DNA of 64,000 bases from Segatella copri (GCF_026015625.1 NZ_JAPDVG010000001.1:744001-808000), one strand, 5' to 3'. Positions 42,186 through 53,185 are shown, counted from the stretch's first letter. Notes: generated by a model from the letters alone, not told the origin. Made by a program: numbers and translations.

Positions 42186-42629
42186 TTACTGCTGAACAGG
42201 AATCTTCTTGACGCGACGCTCGTGACGGCCACCCTCGAATGTTGTGGCAAAGAACTCGTCGAGAATAGCCTCGGCGGTCTTGTTGTCTACGAAACGACCT
42301 GGAAGTACCAATACGTTGGCATCGTTGTGCTGACGAACCAAATGAGCAATCTCCTTGCACCATGCCAATCCGGCACGTACACCCTGATGCTTATTCAATG
42401 TCATGGCGATACCTTCGCCGCTGCCGCAAATGCCGATGCCTGGATATACTTCGCCGCTCTCAATGCCTTTAGCAAGAGCATGACCGAAGTCAGGATAGTC
42501 TACACTCGCATCGCTGTATGTACCATAATCCTTTACAGGATAACCCTTCTTTTCCAAATATTCCAATACAAATTGCTTCAATGGAAAACCTGCGTGATCG
42601 CATGCAATACCAACTGTCTTTACTTCCAT
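42186..42629 (-). CDS. rpiB: Ribose-5-phosphate isomerase B
   Basis: 147 residues, full length. It interconverts ribose 5-phosphate and ribulose 5-phosphate. RpiB motifs are IACDHAGFPLK at the N-terminus, GTYSDASVDYPDFG, and GICGSGEGIAMTLNK (phosphate loop; the active-site Cys is in ICGSG). It is the last gene of the pentose block and follows transketolase, fitting entry of arabinose carbon into the pentose phosphate pathway. Confidence 0.94.
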   Translation of the reverse strand: MEVKTVGIACDHAGFPLKQFVLEYLEKKGYPVKDYGTYSDASVDYPDFGHALAKGIESGEVYPGIGICGSGEGIAMTLNKHQGVRAGLAWCKEIAHLVRQHNDANVLVLPGRFVDNKTAEAILDEFFATTFEGGRHERRVKKIPVQQ

Positions 42630-42785
42630 AATACTTAAGTTTTTAAGTGAAGAAACCGGTGTAAACCCTTATCCTTCACAAGGTTAATATTAAAAGAGTG
42701 AAAGGAGTCGGATGCCGGAAATGGAAATCTGCCATCCGGCAAAATCTCCAACTCCAGCTTCCAACTCCTGTTTAGTTTATGCTAA

Positions 42786-44807
42786 TTAAGCTTCAGCCAA
42801 GAAAGCCTTTACCTGCTTGTAAACGTTCTCGCCTGTGTAACCGAGCTTCTCATCAAGTACCTTGTAAGGAGCTGAGAAACCGAAGCTCTCCATACCCCAA
42901 ACCTTACCATTAGCGCCTACGAGACCCTGGAGTGTTACAGGAAGACCGGCAGTCATACCGAAGATCTTAGCGTTCTTTGGCAATACGCTCTCCTGATATT
43001 CCTTGCTCTGTCCGCGGAACAAGCCCTCTGATGGAGCACTTACCACGCGAACCTTGATGCCGTCGGCACGCAAAGCATCGCAACCAGCCTCCAATGTAGA
43101 AACCTCAGAACCGCTAGCTACCAAGATAACGTCTGGATTCTCGTCGCTGCCTGCTACGATGTAAGCACCCTTAGCAGCCTGCTCATAGTCTGTTCCCTCT
43201 GGCAACTTGGCGATGCCCTGGCGAGAGAAGATCAAAGCTGTAGGAGTCTCAACATTCTCCATAGCGAGCTTCCAGCAAACTGTAGTTTCGTCAGCATCAG
43301 CTGGACGGAATACGCGAACGCTGTCCTTACCTGCGTGGTTCTTTAACTTCTCCATGAGGCGAATCTGTGCCTCCTGCTCAACTGGCTCGTGAGTAGGTCC
43401 ATCCTCACCAACGCGGAATGCATCGTGAGTCCAGATGAACTTCACTGGAACCTGCATCAGGGCTGCGATACGTACAGCTGGCTTCATATAATCAGAGAAT
43501 ACGAAGAATGTACCCATTGCTGCAACCACACCACCGTGGAGCATCATACCGATACACATATCAGCCATAGTCAACTCTGCAACACCAGCCTGGAAGAAAG
43601 CACCAGAGAAGTCACCGCGAACGATGCTCTTGGTCTTCTTCAAGAAGCCATCAGTCTTATCAGAGTTAGAAAGGTCAGCAGAAGCACAGATCATGTTAGG
43701 AACCTGCTCTGCCAAAACACCGAGACAAGCAGCAGATGCTGCACGTGTAGCTGAACCAGCCTTCTGCTCAACCTTGCTCCAGTCTACCTTAGGAGCCTTG
43801 CCGCTGAACCACTCATCCATCTGGGCAGCCTTCTCAGGGTTAGCCTTGCGCCACTCAGCCTCTGCAGCCTTGCGCTCAGCTACGATCTTCTTCAACTCCT
43901 CAGCACGCTTAGCGTAGATTTCTTTTACATCGTCGAAGATAACGAATGCATTCTCAGGATCACCACCCAAGTGCTTGATTGTATTAACGTAAGCATCGCC
44001 ACCGAGAGGAGCGCCGTGAGTATTGATGCAAGCCTCGTAGCTTGTGCCGTCTGCGCGGAGAGCACCCTTACCCATTACGGTCTTACCGATGATGAGGGTA
44101 GGGCGATCCTGCTCCTTCTGGGCAGCATCGAGCGCCTCACGAATCTGAGCTACGTCGTTACCGTTAATCTTGATGACATTCCAGCCCCAAGCCTTGTACT
44201 TCATCTCTGTATCCTCGTTCATTACAACGCCACACTCAGTAGAGAGCTGGATGTCGTTAGAATCGTAGAACATGATGAGGTTGTTCAGTCCGAGGTTACC
44301 GGCGATACGACCAACACCCTGAGAAATCTCTTCTTCTACAGCACCATCAGAGATGTATGCGTAGATCTTGTGCTGCATCATGGTTGAACCCAGACGAGCT
44401 TCGAGGAACTTCTCTGCAACAGCTGCACCAGCTGCGAGGGCATGACCCTGACCGAGAGGACCAGATGAGTTCTCGATACCACGCTGAAGGTCGAGCTCTG
44501 GGTGACCAGGAGTTACAGAACCCCACTGGCGGAACTGCTTGAGGTCTTCCATAGAGAAGAAACCGCGCATAGCCAAACCTGCATAGAGCATAGGGCTCAT
44601 GTGACCTGGGTCGAGGAAGAAGCGGTCGCGGCCTGTCCATGTTGGATCTGCTGGATCATAAACCAGGTACTCAGCAAAGAGTACGTTGATGAAGTCAGAA
44701 CCACCCATAGCACCACCTGGGTGACCGGAATTTGCCTTTTCTACCATTGAAGCAGCCAAGATACGGATGTTATCAGCTGCATGATTCATTACTTTAATGT
44801 CGTTCAT
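42786..44807 (-). CDS. tkt: Transketolase
   Basis: 673 residues. A thiamine-diphosphate enzyme that moves two-carbon units between sugar phosphates. It shows NSGHPGGAMG near residue 27, the TPP fold with GQGHALAAGAAVAEKF and MFYDSND, the pyrimidine-binding domain (about 350-520, HDAFRVGEDGPTHEPVEQ), and a C-terminal domain. It lies within the arabinose block after the GH51 gene. A -7-like element TATCTTTG on the minus strand (44913-44906) overlaps the end of the GH51 gene. Confidence 0.95.
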   Translation of the reverse strand: MNDIKVMNHAADNIRILAASMVEKANSGHPGGAMGGSDFINVLFAEYLVYDPADPTWTGRDRFFLDPGHMSPMLYAGLAMRGFFSMEDLKQFRQWGSVTPGHPELDLQRGIENSSGPLGQGHALAAGAAVAEKFLEARLGSTMMQHKIYAYISDGAVEEEISQGVGRIAGNLGLNNLIMFYDSNDIQLSTECGVVMNEDTEMKYKAWGWNVIKINGNDVAQIREALDAAQKEQDRPTLIIGKTVMGKGALRADGTSYEACINTHGAPLGGDAYVNTIKHLGGDPENAFVIFDDVKEIYAKRAEELKKIVAERKAAEAEWRKANPEKAAQMDEWFSGKAPKVDWSKVEQKAGSATRAASAACLGVLAEQVPNMICASADLSNSDKTDGFLKKTKSIVRGDFSGAFFQAGVAELTMADMCIGMMLHGGVVAAMGTFFVFSDYMKPAVRIAALMQVPVKFIWTHDAFRVGEDGPTHEPVEQEAQIRLMEKLKNHAGKDSVRVFRPADADETTVCWKLAMENVETPTALIFSRQGIAKLPEGTDYEQAAKGAYIVAGSDENPDVILVASGSEVSTLEAGCDALRADGIKVRVVSAPSEGLFRGQSKEYQESVLPKNAKIFGMTAGLPVTLQGLVGANGKVWGMESFGFSAPYKVLDEKLGYTGENVYKQVKAFLAEA

Positions 44808-44905
44808 AATTTTATATTAATTATTGTTGTTATTTCTGCTGAAATATTCTTGTTTTTCTAGCTCTGAAGGCTACTCAAAAGAAGGATACTTCCTTTTTTC
44901 GCCTT

Positions 44906-44913
44906 CAAAGATA
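44906..44913 (-). promoter_or_regulatory. Possible -7 element for transketolase
   Basis: The minus strand reads TATCTTTG, a consensus -7. No TTTG lies at the right distance, so it is tentative. Confidence 0.35.
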
Positions 44914-46488
44914 CTATTTTATTTTCAAAACTACGATAGATTTTGCAGGAATTTTTACCTTAAGGGTGTTTTTCTTTACTTTTGCATCCTTAAAAACTGC
45001 AGGCTTCACTACATCCGGGTGTGCGAAGTCGTTGTAATCGCTCACCTTGTTGCAGGAAAGAATCTGTCCTGTTACAGTTTTTGGAGCAGCTGCCCCATCC
45101 AGATTAAACTCTACCTGCTGAGCCTTGTCAAGACTGACATTGGCAAGAGCAACCACAATGGTTCCATCTGCCTTCTTGGCTGCTGAAGTAGATACCAATG
45201 GAATCTTTCTTCCATCTCTTGCGTGATCATCGCCGCGAACATCCATAGAGTCGCACTTTACATCCATTGGGAGATAGGTTGCCTCCTGGAAGTCCTTGTA
45301 CATGTTGAATACATGATAGGTTGGAGTCAGAACCATGTGACCTGTTCCCTTTGTATCTGTCAGGATCATTGACTGGAGTACGTTGACAATCTGTGCGATA
45401 TTGGTCATCTTCACACGCTCTGTATGGCGGTGGAATACATTCAGCGAGAGTGCTGCAACGAAGGCATCGCGCATACAGTTCTGCTGATAGAGGTGGCCCT
45501 TGATAGTGCCAGGCTCCTCATCCCACCAGGTTCCCCATTCGTCAACGAGGAGGGCTACCTGCTTCTTTGGATCAGCCTTGTCCATGATAGCCTCGTGCTT
45601 CTTGATGACATCTTCTATGCCGAGCGCCTTGCCCATGGTCCAGTAGTAATCCTCATTGTTGAACTTGGTGGCAGAACCCTTGCTGCCTGTCCAACCTGTT
45701 ACTGTATAATAATGTAGAGAGATGGCGTTGGCACGGTTGCCGATACGGTCCATCAATACCTTAGTCCAGTTGTAATCGTAATCGCTCGCTCCAGATGCAA
45801 TCTTATAGAGCTGGTTCCCGTCATAGTTGCGGCAATAAACAGAGTAGCGGCGGAAAAGATCTGAATAATATTCAGGACGCATGTTGCCACCGCAGCCCCA
45901 ACTTTCGTTACCAACACCGAGGTATTTTACCTTCCATGCCTTGTCGCGGCCGTTCTGTCGGCGGAGTTTTGCCATAGGAGTATCTCCATCGCTGGTCATA
46001 TATTCCACCCACTTTGCCAATTCCTCAACAGTGCCGGAACCCACGTTACCGCTGATGTAAGGCTCGCAACCCAACATCTCGCAGAGATTCAGAAACTCGT
46101 GTGTACCGAAAGAGTTGTCCTCAATGGTTCCACCCCAGTTGTTGTTCTGCATCTTTGGTCGCTTTTCACGTGGACCGATACCATCCATCCAGTGATACTC
46201 GTCAGCGAAGCATCCTCCAGGCCATCTTAATACAGGCACTTTCAGGTCCTTGAGGGCTTGGAGCACGTCGTTGCGGTAACCCTGAGTGTTAGGAATCTTA
46301 GAATCAGGACCTACCCAAAGACCACCATAGATACAACTTCCGAGATGCTCGGCAAACTGGCCATAAATCTCTTTGTTGATTTTCTGTGTTCCTTGGTTGG
46401 CATGGATTGTTCCTGTTACATCCTGAGCTTGTGCTGAGAATGCAACTGCTGTTGAAAGCAATGTGGTAGCGAAAAGTTTCTTCATCAT
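44914..46488 (-). CDS. Secreted alpha-L-arabinofuranosidase, GH51
   Basis: 524 residues. A signal peptide (about 1-21, TAVAFSAQA) exports it. GH51 features are [29 protein letters not shown], the acid/base Glu in [11 protein letters not shown] and the nucleophile Glu in [15 protein letters not shown]. It would release L-arabinose from arabinan or arabinoxylan fragments in the periplasm or at the surface, supplying the isomerase and kinase encoded upstream. A terminator lies between it and the kinase gene, so it may have its own promoter. Confidence 0.93.
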   Translation of the reverse strand: MMKKLFATTLLSTAVAFSAQAQDVTGTIHANQGTQKINKEIYGQFAEHLGSCIYGGLWVGPDSKIPNTQGYRNDVLQALKDLKVPVLRWPGGCFADEYHWMDGIGPREKRPKMQNNNWGGTIEDNSFGTHEFLNLCEMLGCEPYISGNVGSGTVEELAKWVEYMTSDGDTPMAKLRRQNGRDKAWKVKYLGVGNESWGCGGNMRPEYYSDLFRRYSVYCRNYDGNQLYKIASGASDYDYNWTKVLMDRIGNRANAISLHYYTVTGWTGSKGSATKFNNEDYYWTMGKALGIEDVIKKHEAIMDKADPKKQVALLVDEWGTWWDEEPGTIKGHLYQQNCMRDAFVAALSLNVFHRHTERVKMTNIAQIVNVLQSMILTDTKGTGHMVLTPTYHVFNMYKDFQEATYLPMDVKCDSMDVRGDDHARDGRKIPLVSTSAAKKADGTIVVALANVSLDKAQQVEFNLDGAAAPKTVTGQILSCNKVSDYNDFAHPDVVKPAVFKDAKVKKNTLKVKIPAKSIVVLKIK

Positions 46489-46520
46489 TGTTCTTATTAA
46501 TTGTTGTCGATTTTAAGTAT

Positions 46521-46557
46521 AATACGTTTGTGGAGGAGAAATCCCCACAAACGTATT
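46521..46557 (-). terminator. Hairpin terminator after the FGGY kinase gene
   Basis: A 13-bp perfect stem AATACGTTTGTGG/CCACAAACGTATT with an 11-base loop, 11 bases past the kinase stop. The U-run is weak. Confidence 0.65.
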
Positions 46558-46567
46558 TATCGTTTAT

Positions 46568-48160
46568 TTACTTTTTGTTCTCAACTGCTGCCTTTTCGAT
46601 AGCAAGACCAGCCTTGTAAGTTTCGATGTACTTATCAAAACCGGCTACATCTTCGGCAGTAGGTGCAATCTCTACACCAGTATTGCCTGCAAATACCTTC
46701 TTGTCGAGATAATCTGCCAGGCTCAACTTCTCATCGTTGTTAACGAGATAACCTGCGAGCAGGGCGATACCCCATGCACCACCTTCGCCTGCTGTCTCCA
46801 TCACAGAGATAGGGGAGTTGATGGCTGCAGCGAGGATGCGCTGACCTACACCCTTGGTCTTGAACAAACCGCCATGACCGGTGATGCGGTCTACCTGTAC
46901 CTTCTCGTCCTTGAACAATACATCGTTACCAATCTTCAATACAGCTACTGAAGCATAGAGGTTGGCACGCATGAAGTTGGCGAGGTTAAAGTGGTCGTTG
47001 GCTGAACGTACGAACATTGGGCGACCTTCTGCCAAACCGGTTACAGGCTCACCAGAGATATAGTTGTAAGCAATCAAACCACCGCAATCAGCATCGCCTT
47101 CGAGAGCGTGGTTGTAGAGTTTGCCGAATATCTCGTTCATATCCACAGGTACACCGAGCAACTCCTGATATTGCTTGAACAAACCTACCCATGCATTGAG
47201 GTCGGAAGTACAGTTGTTGCAGTGAACCATTGCTACAGGGCTTCCGTCTGGAGTAGTCACCATATCAATGACTTCGTAAGGTTGGCTCAAGGCTTTCTCC
47301 AATACAATCATGGAGAAAGAAGATGTACCTGCACTGACGTTACCTGTGCGCTGACGTACAGCGTTGGTAGCTACCATACCAGTACCTGCATCACCTTCTG
47401 GAGGACAGAGTGGGGTGCCTGCCTGGAGTGTGCCTGATGGGTCGAGCTTCTTTGCACCTTCCTCGGTCAATACGCCAGCATCTTCGCCTGCGTTCAGTAC
47501 CTCAGGGAGAATGTCGAGAATCTTCCAGCCCAGGTTCTTAGGCTCGATGAGCTTATCGAACTTAGCTACCATCTCTGCATCGTAGTTGTTGGTGTTAGAG
47601 TCGATAGGGAGCATACCTGATGCATCGCCTACGCCCAAAACCTTCTTGCCTGTGAGCTGCCAGTGGATATAACCGGCGAGAGTTGTAAGGAAGTCAATCT
47701 TGTTGATGTGGTCCTCACCATTCAGGATAGCCTGATATACGTGAGAGATACTCCAACGCAATGGGATGTTGAAGTGGAAGAGCTCTGAAAGTTCAGCTGC
47801 AGCCTTGGCTGTATTGGTGTTACGCCAGGTGCGGAAAGGAACGAGAATGTTCTCATCCTTACCGAAAGCCATATAGCCATGCATCATCGCAGAAATACCG
47901 ATGGCAGCCAACTGCTTGATTTCGCAGTCGTACTCAGCCTCCACGTTCTTGCGGAGGTCGGCATAACAATCCTGCAAACCTTTCCAGATTGTGTCGATGC
48001 TGTAAGTCCAGAGACCATCAACCAACTGGTTTTCCCACTCAAAGCTACCCTGTGCGATAGGGTTGTTGTCGGTGTCGATCAAGACAGCCTTGATTCGGGT
48101 AGAGCCAAACTCGATACCGAGAATGGCCTTACCGGATTCTATAATAGTTTTTGCGCTCAT
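46568..48160 (-). CDS. araB: FGGY-family carbohydrate kinase, probable L-ribulokinase
   Basis: 530 residues from ATG 48160 ([20 protein letters not shown]), preceded by AAAGAAAG; a 14-residue extension to 48202 is less likely. FGGY features are the phosphate loop [29 protein letters not shown], and the C-terminal [21 protein letters not shown] and [14 protein letters not shown]. It phosphorylates the ketose made by AraA. The sequence also resembles xylulokinases; the ribulokinase call rests mainly on its place next to araA, araD and araR. Confidence 0.85.
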   Translation of the reverse strand: MSAKTIIESGKAILGIEFGSTRIKAVLIDTDNNPIAQGSFEWENQLVDGLWTYSIDTIWKGLQDCYADLRKNVEAEYDCEIKQLAAIGISAMMHGYMAFGKDENILVPFRTWRNTNTAKAAAELSELFHFNIPLRWSISHVYQAILNGEDHINKIDFLTTLAGYIHWQLTGKKVLGVGDASGMLPIDSNTNNYDAEMVAKFDKLIEPKNLGWKILDILPEVLNAGEDAGVLTEEGAKKLDPSGTLQAGTPLCPPEGDAGTGMVATNAVRQRTGNVSAGTSSFSMIVLEKALSQPYEVIDMVTTPDGSPVAMVHCNNCTSDLNAWVGLFKQYQELLGVPVDMNEIFGKLYNHALEGDADCGGLIAYNYISGEPVTGLAEGRPMFVRSANDHFNLANFMRANLYASVAVLKIGNDVLFKDEKVQVDRITGHGGLFKTKGVGQRILAAAINSPISVMETAGEGGAWGIALLAGYLVNNDEKLSLADYLDKKVFAGNTGVEIAPTAEDVAGFDKYIETYKAGLAIEKAAVENKK

Positions 48161-48241
48161 TATTGATTCTTTCTTTAATATAAGGAACAAAGAGAAAAGC
48201 AATGGAATTCTTCACTCTTCGTTCTTCACTCTTTACTTTAA

Positions 48242-49783
48242 TTATCGCAATGCCTTGTTGAGCATGTAGTAAATCTCGTTGTTGCGGAGCTGCTGCTTGA
48301 AGCTGCTGATTGTTGTGTTCTTGTCGATGTTGACGAACTCAATACCGAGAATCTCGCAGAAGTCTTCCCAGTACTCAGCAGTGATATCGTAAGAGAATGC
48401 ACTGTGGTGAGTACCACCAGCAAGGATCCAAGCACCTGCACCAATCTCGAAGGTTGGCTGTGGAACCCAGAGAGCTGAAGCTACAGGGAGCTTAGGCATT
48501 GCCTTTGGCTCGATGCACTCTACCTCACTTGCGATGAGACGGAAACGGTTGCCGAGGTCAACTACAGTTGCCTTAACACCCTTACCTGTCTTAGATGTGA
48601 ATACCAAACGGGCAGTCTGCTGCTTGCGGATACCGATGCCGAGGAAGTGAACCTCGAGCTTTGGCTTGTCTGTTGCGATCAATGGGCAAACCTCGAGCAT
48701 GTGGCTCTGGAGGCTAGATGTGCGGTCGGCAGCGAAGTTGAGTGTGTAGTCCTCGAGGAATGAGCAACCCTTCTCCAAGCCCTGGTTCATTACCCAGAGT
48801 GTGCGGTAGAGGCAAGCTGTCTTCCAGTCACCCTCAGCACCGAAACCATAACCTTCTGCCATCAGGCGCTGTGAAGCCAAACCAGGAATCTGGTCGAAAC
48901 CGCAGAAGTTTGGATCATCGATGTCAGCATCGCCGAGGTCATCGAAGTTGGTTGTGAATGCTACTGCGTTCTCATCCTTCAATACGCGACGGAGAGCGAT
49001 CTCAGCCTTAGCTGCGTTCTTCACCTTCTCCCAATATACTTCCTCGCCAGACTCATCAATCTTGATGGTGTACTCCTTCTTGTACTCCTCAACGAGAGCA
49101 TCAGCTTCTGCATCAGTTACCTTCTTGTAGTACTCCATGAGTGAAGATACTGGGTAGTAATCTACATGGTAACCCAAGCGCTGCTCGAACTCTACACGGT
49201 CGCCATCTGTTACGGCAACGTTGTTCATGTTCATACCGAACATCAGGCAGCGTACGTTGTGAGCATCAGCAACACCTGCAGCTACGCGAGCCCATGTTGC
49301 AATCTGCTTCTGAGCCTCTTCGCTCTTCCAGTAACCTACAACTACCTTTCTAGGGATGCGCATACGGGTGCAGATATGACCGAACTCGATGTCGCCGTGG
49401 GCTGACTGGTTGAGGTTCATGAAATCCATATCGATAGAATCCCAAGGGAGTTCTGCATTGTACTGAGTGTGGAAGTGGAGGAGAGGCTTCTCGAGAGCCT
49501 GCAAGCCCTTAATCCACATCTTAGCTGGAGAGAAGGTGTGCATCCATGTGATGATACCTACGCACTTCTCATCGTTGTTGGCAGCCTTCATGACAGCCTC
49601 TACTTCTGCAGAAGAGTTAGCTGTGCCCTTGTAAACTACCTTGATTGGGATGATGCCACTGTTGTTCAGACCATCTACCATGTCCTTTGAGTGACCATCA
49701 ACTATCTTAACTGTTTCGCCTCCGTAAAGAAGCTGTGCACCAGTTACAAACCATACCTCTAAATTTTCAAATGCTTTAATCAT
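48242..49783 (-). CDS. araA: L-arabinose isomerase
   Basis: 513 residues, the usual length. It converts L-arabinose to L-ribulose with Mn2+. It begins LEVWFVTGAQLLYGGETV and carries TWMHTFSPAKMWIKGL, HTQYNAELPWDSIDMDFMN, MAEGYGFGAEGDWKTACLY (metal-site Glu) and the late GTHHSAFS. No truncation. It lies 66 bases after araD. Confidence 0.97.
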   Translation of the reverse strand: MIKAFENLEVWFVTGAQLLYGGETVKIVDGHSKDMVDGLNNSGIIPIKVVYKGTANSSAEVEAVMKAANNDEKCVGIITWMHTFSPAKMWIKGLQALEKPLLHFHTQYNAELPWDSIDMDFMNLNQSAHGDIEFGHICTRMRIPRKVVVGYWKSEEAQKQIATWARVAAGVADAHNVRCLMFGMNMNNVAVTDGDRVEFEQRLGYHVDYYPVSSLMEYYKKVTDAEADALVEEYKKEYTIKIDESGEEVYWEKVKNAAKAEIALRRVLKDENAVAFTTNFDDLGDADIDDPNFCGFDQIPGLASQRLMAEGYGFGAEGDWKTACLYRTLWVMNQGLEKGCSFLEDYTLNFAADRTSSLQSHMLEVCPLIATDKPKLEVHFLGIGIRKQQTARLVFTSKTGKGVKATVVDLGNRFRLIASEVECIEPKAMPKLPVASALWVPQPTFEIGAGAWILAGGTHHSAFSYDITAEYWEDFCEILGIEFVNIDKNTTISSFKQQLRNNEIYYMLNKALR

Positions 49784-49849
49784 GATTGTTTGTTTTATTA
49801 ATTGTTATTGTTAATGTGATTTAATATCTTTATTTGAGATACCCTTTAA

Positions 49850-50548
49850 TTAGTGCTTTTTCTGTCCGTAGTAAGCGTTAGGGCCGTGCTTGCGGTTGAA
49901 GTGCTTCTCTACGAGCAATGGGTTCATGGTGGTATTTGGATTAACTGAGAATGAGATGAAAGCCATCTTTGCCACCTGTTCAGCTACTACTGCGTGATAA
50001 ACAGCCTGGTCAGCATCCTTACCCCATGTAAAAGGACCATGGTTCTTAACCAATACGCCAGGAGTATGAACTGGGTTGATGTTATCTTTCTTGAAACGGT
50101 CAACGATGACAACACCTGTGTTGTGCTCATATTCTGCCATCATGTCCTCTGTCATCGCATCAGTGCAAGGGATGCAATCGTGGAAGTAATCAGCATGAGT
50201 TGTACCAATGTTAGGGATGTCCAAGCCAGCCTGTGCCCAAGCGGTAGCATAAGTAGAGTGAGTATGAACTACGCCACCCAACTCTGGGAATGCGCGGTAG
50301 AGAACCAAGTGGGTTGGTGTATCAGATGATGGATTCAGATCGCCTTCTACTACCTTACCTGTTTCCAAGTCTACCACTACCATATCGCTAGCCTTCATGG
50401 TGTCATAATCGACGCCAGATGGCTTGATGACAACCAGACCTTTCTCGCGGTCGATGCCACTCACATTACCCCATGTAAAGAGCACGAGGTTGTGCTTAAC
50501 GAGATCAAGGTTTGCCTTGAACACTTTTTCTTTTAATTCTTCTAACAT
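49850..50548 (-). CDS. araD: L-ribulose-5-phosphate 4-epimerase
   Basis: 232 residues. A class II aldolase-fold enzyme converting L-ribulose 5-phosphate to D-xylulose 5-phosphate. Motifs are [49 protein letters not shown] (zinc histidines) and [21 protein letters not shown]. It lies 27 bases after araR. Confidence 0.97.
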   Translation of the reverse strand: MLEELKEKVFKANLDLVKHNLVLFTWGNVSGIDREKGLVVIKPSGVDYDTMKASDMVVVDLETGKVVEGDLNPSSDTPTHLVLYRAFPELGGVVHTHSTYATAWAQAGLDIPNIGTTHADYFHDCIPCTDAMTEDMMAEYEHNTGVVIVDRFKKDNINPVHTPGVLVKNHGPFTWGKDADQAVYHAVVAEQVAKMAFISFSVNPNTTMNPLLVEKHFNRKHGPNAYYGQKKH

Positions 50549-50575
50549 AATATCTTTTGTTTTAAGTTGTTTATT

Positions 50576-51256
50576 CTATTTCAAGTTGAACGATGGGTCT
50601 TCCTCGTATGCTTTCTTGTTGAAGCGGTAGAGGGCGGCGCCTCGTTTCGAGTTGACTTTATCGATGAGTTCTGTTTTCTCGATGAAGTCGATATCCTTCA
50701 CGCGTTTGCGGAAGTTGCGCTTATCAATCTCTTCGCCTATTACTGCCTCGAATACATGCTGAAGCTGTGTCAGCGTAAAGAGGTCTGGGAGGAGTTTGAA
50801 GCTTAATGGCTCATGATTGATGCGGCGGCGTATCTGTGCGATAGCGTTGCGGATCATGAGTTTGTGGTCTGAGTAAAGTTCTGGAAGTTCGTTCAGACTA
50901 ACCCATTCCAATCCGTGTTCTACACGGAGGCTGTCATCATAGTCTTTCACATTGATGAGAGTGCAATAGGCGATAGAGATAACTCGCTCACCTGGGTCAC
51001 GGTCGATGCGGCCGAAAGCTCCTACTTGTCTTATATAGAGGTTTTTCATTCCAGTAAGTTCCAGGATGACTCTGTTAGCTGCATCTTCGAGATTTTCTGT
51101 TGCGCCAACGAAACCACCATAGAGTGACCATTCGCCTCTTCCCGGGTCCATCTTGCGTTTACCTATCAGTACCTGGAGGTTACTACCGTCGAAACCGAAA
51201 ATGATACAATCGACGGATACTAATACTTTGGAGTATTCATTATAAAACTGGGTCAT
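50576..51256 (-). CDS. araR: AraR-type Nudix-domain transcriptional regulator of L-arabinose use
   Basis: 226 residues from ATG 51256 (MTQFYNEYSKVLVSVDCIIF); a longer frame to 51388 begins in a poorly conserved stretch. The N-terminal Nudix fold (about 10-140) has a degenerate Nudix box, GGFVGATENLEDAANRVILE then LTG, lacking the paired catalytic glutamates, as expected of a ligand sensor without hydrolase activity. The C-terminal winged helix (about 155-226) has TLTQLQHVFEAVIGEEIDKR and NFRKRVKD. In Bacteroides AraR represses arabinose genes and is released by L-arabinose (family knowledge). It lies between the SSS symporter and araD genes. Confidence 0.9.
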   Translation of the reverse strand: MTQFYNEYSKVLVSVDCIIFGFDGSNLQVLIGKRKMDPGRGEWSLYGGFVGATENLEDAANRVILELTGMKNLYIRQVGAFGRIDRDPGERVISIAYCTLINVKDYDDSLRVEHGLEWVSLNELPELYSDHKLMIRNAIAQIRRRINHEPLSFKLLPDLFTLTQLQHVFEAVIGEEIDKRNFRKRVKDIDFIEKTELIDKVNSKRGAALYRFNKKAYEEDPSFNLK

Positions 51257-51348
51257 GGTCTTTCTGCTGTTTTGATGTAATGATTCAATGTATGTATAGT
51301 TGGGTTCTTTTACTTGCTCTTCATAGAGCAGCTTCGAGAGGAAAATCA

Positions 51349-51445
51349 AGGAGTAAGAAGGAGAAGAAAGGATCGCGGATTTTTTCAACAGAAACAGTTT
51401 TGTCTGATCTTTGAGAAAATTCCAGACTCCTCACTTCTTACTCCT
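51349..51445. repeat. 12-bp perfect inverted repeat between symporter and araR genes
   Basis: AGGAGTAAGAAG (51349-51360) and CTTCTTACTCCT (51434-51445). It is purine/pyrimidine-biased and could form a hairpin in the mRNA between the two genes. Confidence 0.6.
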
Positions 51446-51460
51446 GACGTGAATAATATT

Positions 51461-53185
51461 TTACCAGAAGTATGCGTAGAATGCAGCGCAGAGACCGATT
51501 ACTACGAGTGTACCAATGATATCGAAGGCACCCCAGCTCTCACGGATAGACTTCTTGAAGTCGGATGTGAAGGTGATTGCCTCTACCTGCTCCTTGCTTG
51601 GGGCTGGAGTGAAGCAGCTCACTACTACCATGAAGATGATGAGGAATACGAGCAACCAGCACTCGAATACGAGCCAGTTAGTCTGCCAGAACCATGCGGT
51701 GTAATCCCAGAATGCACCATCCATTGTAGCCTTACCTGTATCAGTGATGACGTTGGTAACGAGGCGGAGCATACCGATGAGGAAACCGGTAATCATGGTG
51801 TATTCACCTGCCTTTGGAGTAATCTTCTTAAAGAAGATACCCATTGCAAATACGGCTACCATGGCTGGAGCCAGAAGTGACTGGATACCCTGGAGATAGT
51901 TGTACAATGTATCCATCTTCATCATGATTGGCAACCATGCGAAACCGAGAACTACAACTACTACGGTAGCGATACGGCCAACGAGTACGTAGTGAGCCTC
52001 AGACATGCCCTTCTTCAATGGTTTGTAGAAGTCCTCGGTGAAGAGGGTAGCACAGCTATTGAAGAATGCTGCCAATGAAGCAACGAGTGCGCAGATGAAA
52101 CCGATGGTTACGATACCCTTGATACCTGCAGGAAGAACGGTCTTTACCATGATGGCGAAGGCTGCATCAGTCTCGTTCATCTGGATGGCACCCTTCTGAG
52201 CCAAAGCGGCTGCAATCATACCTGGAATGAGGAACATGAAGCAAGGGAGTACCTTGAAGAAACCGGCTGCGATAGTACCGCGGCGGGCACGCTTCATAAC
52301 CTCTACGTTGCTCTCGCCAGGAACCTGACCCAATACACGCTGAACGATGTGCTGGTCTGTACACCAGTACCAGAAACCGATGATGGTTGCACCGATAAAT
52401 ACTACGAAACCAGGATACTCCTGATACATAGAGTCACCTGCCTCCCAGTGGAACATGTGAGTTGTACCGTAGCCGTTGTTCAGCTTTCCGCAGTAATCCA
52501 TCATGTCGGCCCAACCTGCAGAGATGCTGCCACCGCCGAGGGTAGAGAGACCGAGGAAGAGTACGAGGAAAGAACCGATGACGAGGATAGGAGTCTGGAT
52601 AGTTGACAATGTCATCACACCCTTCATACCACCGAATACGGTGAAGATGGTGGTGAGGATAATCAAACCGATAGCACCTGCCCAGAAGTTCAAGCCCCAG
52701 AGATACTCGAAGAAAATACCACCTGTAAGGGCTGTAACGCTCACCTTAGTAAGGATGTAAGCTACGAGGGTGATGATAGAGAGCCATGAACCTGTGCGCT
52801 GGGTATAGCGGAACTTCAGGAAGTCTGGCATGGTGATGATCTTACCCATCTTGTTGATGAGCAACTGGTAGAAAGGTACGAACAACCAACCCAAGATGAG
52901 GATCATCCAACCCTGCATCTCCCAGTGTGCCATACCGACACCACTCTTGGCACCTGTACCAGCCAAACCAACGAGGTGCTCAGAACCAATGTTGGCAGCA
53001 AAAATAGCCATACCGATTACATACCATGGCTCACCCTTACCGAAGAGGTAGGCAGAAGAGTCTTCACCTTTCTGAGCCTTTCTGTCTTTCACGATTGCGT
53101 GCCAGACAGCCCAAATTACGCCGATAACTCCAATGGCGAGTATAGCCCAATCAAGCCATACGAATTCTGTTGAATTCCAATTCAT
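51461..53185 (-). CDS. Sodium/solute symporter (SSS family), probable arabinose uptake
   Basis: 574 residues with about 14 membrane segments, starting MNWNSTEFVWLDWAILAIGV. SSS features are GFKFRYTQRTG-like FLKFRYTQRTGSWLSI, GGMKGVMTLSTIQTPILVIG, the sodium/solute signature near WYWCTDQHIVQRVLG, and ALVASLAAFFNSCATLFTEDFYKP. It would bring a monosaccharide into the cell with Na+. The araR-araD-araA-araB genes follow on the same strand, pointing to L-arabinose and to the role of AraP in Bacteroides; sequence alone does not fix the sugar. Confidence 0.9.
   Translation of the reverse strand: MNWNSTEFVWLDWAILAIGVIGVIWAVWHAIVKDRKAQKGEDSSAYLFGKGEPWYVIGMAIFAANIGSEHLVGLAGTGAKSGVGMAHWEMQGWMILILGWLFVPFYQLLINKMGKIITMPDFLKFRYTQRTGSWLSIITLVAYILTKVSVTALTGGIFFEYLWGLNFWAGAIGLIILTTIFTVFGGMKGVMTLSTIQTPILVIGSFLVLFLGLSTLGGGSISAGWADMMDYCGKLNNGYGTTHMFHWEAGDSMYQEYPGFVVFIGATIIGFWYWCTDQHIVQRVLGQVPGESNVEVMKRARRGTIAAGFFKVLPCFMFLIPGMIAAALAQKGAIQMNETDAAFAIMVKTVLPAGIKGIVTIGFICALVASLAAFFNSCATLFTEDFYKPLKKGMSEAHYVLVGRIATVVVVVLGFAWLPIMMKMDTLYNYLQGIQSLLAPAMVAVFAMGIFFKKITPKAGEYTMITGFLIGMLRLVTNVITDTGKATMDGAFWDYTAWFWQTNWLVFECWLLVFLIIFMVVVSCFTPAPSKEQVEAITFTSDFKKSIRESWGAFDIIGTLVVIGLCAAFYAYFW

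Noticed and set aside
48206-48240. TTCTTCACTCTT-type pyrimidine repeats between araA and the kinase gene
   Set aside because: Short low-complexity tract without structure; similar tracts occur near 42750 and 51430, and nothing points to a function.
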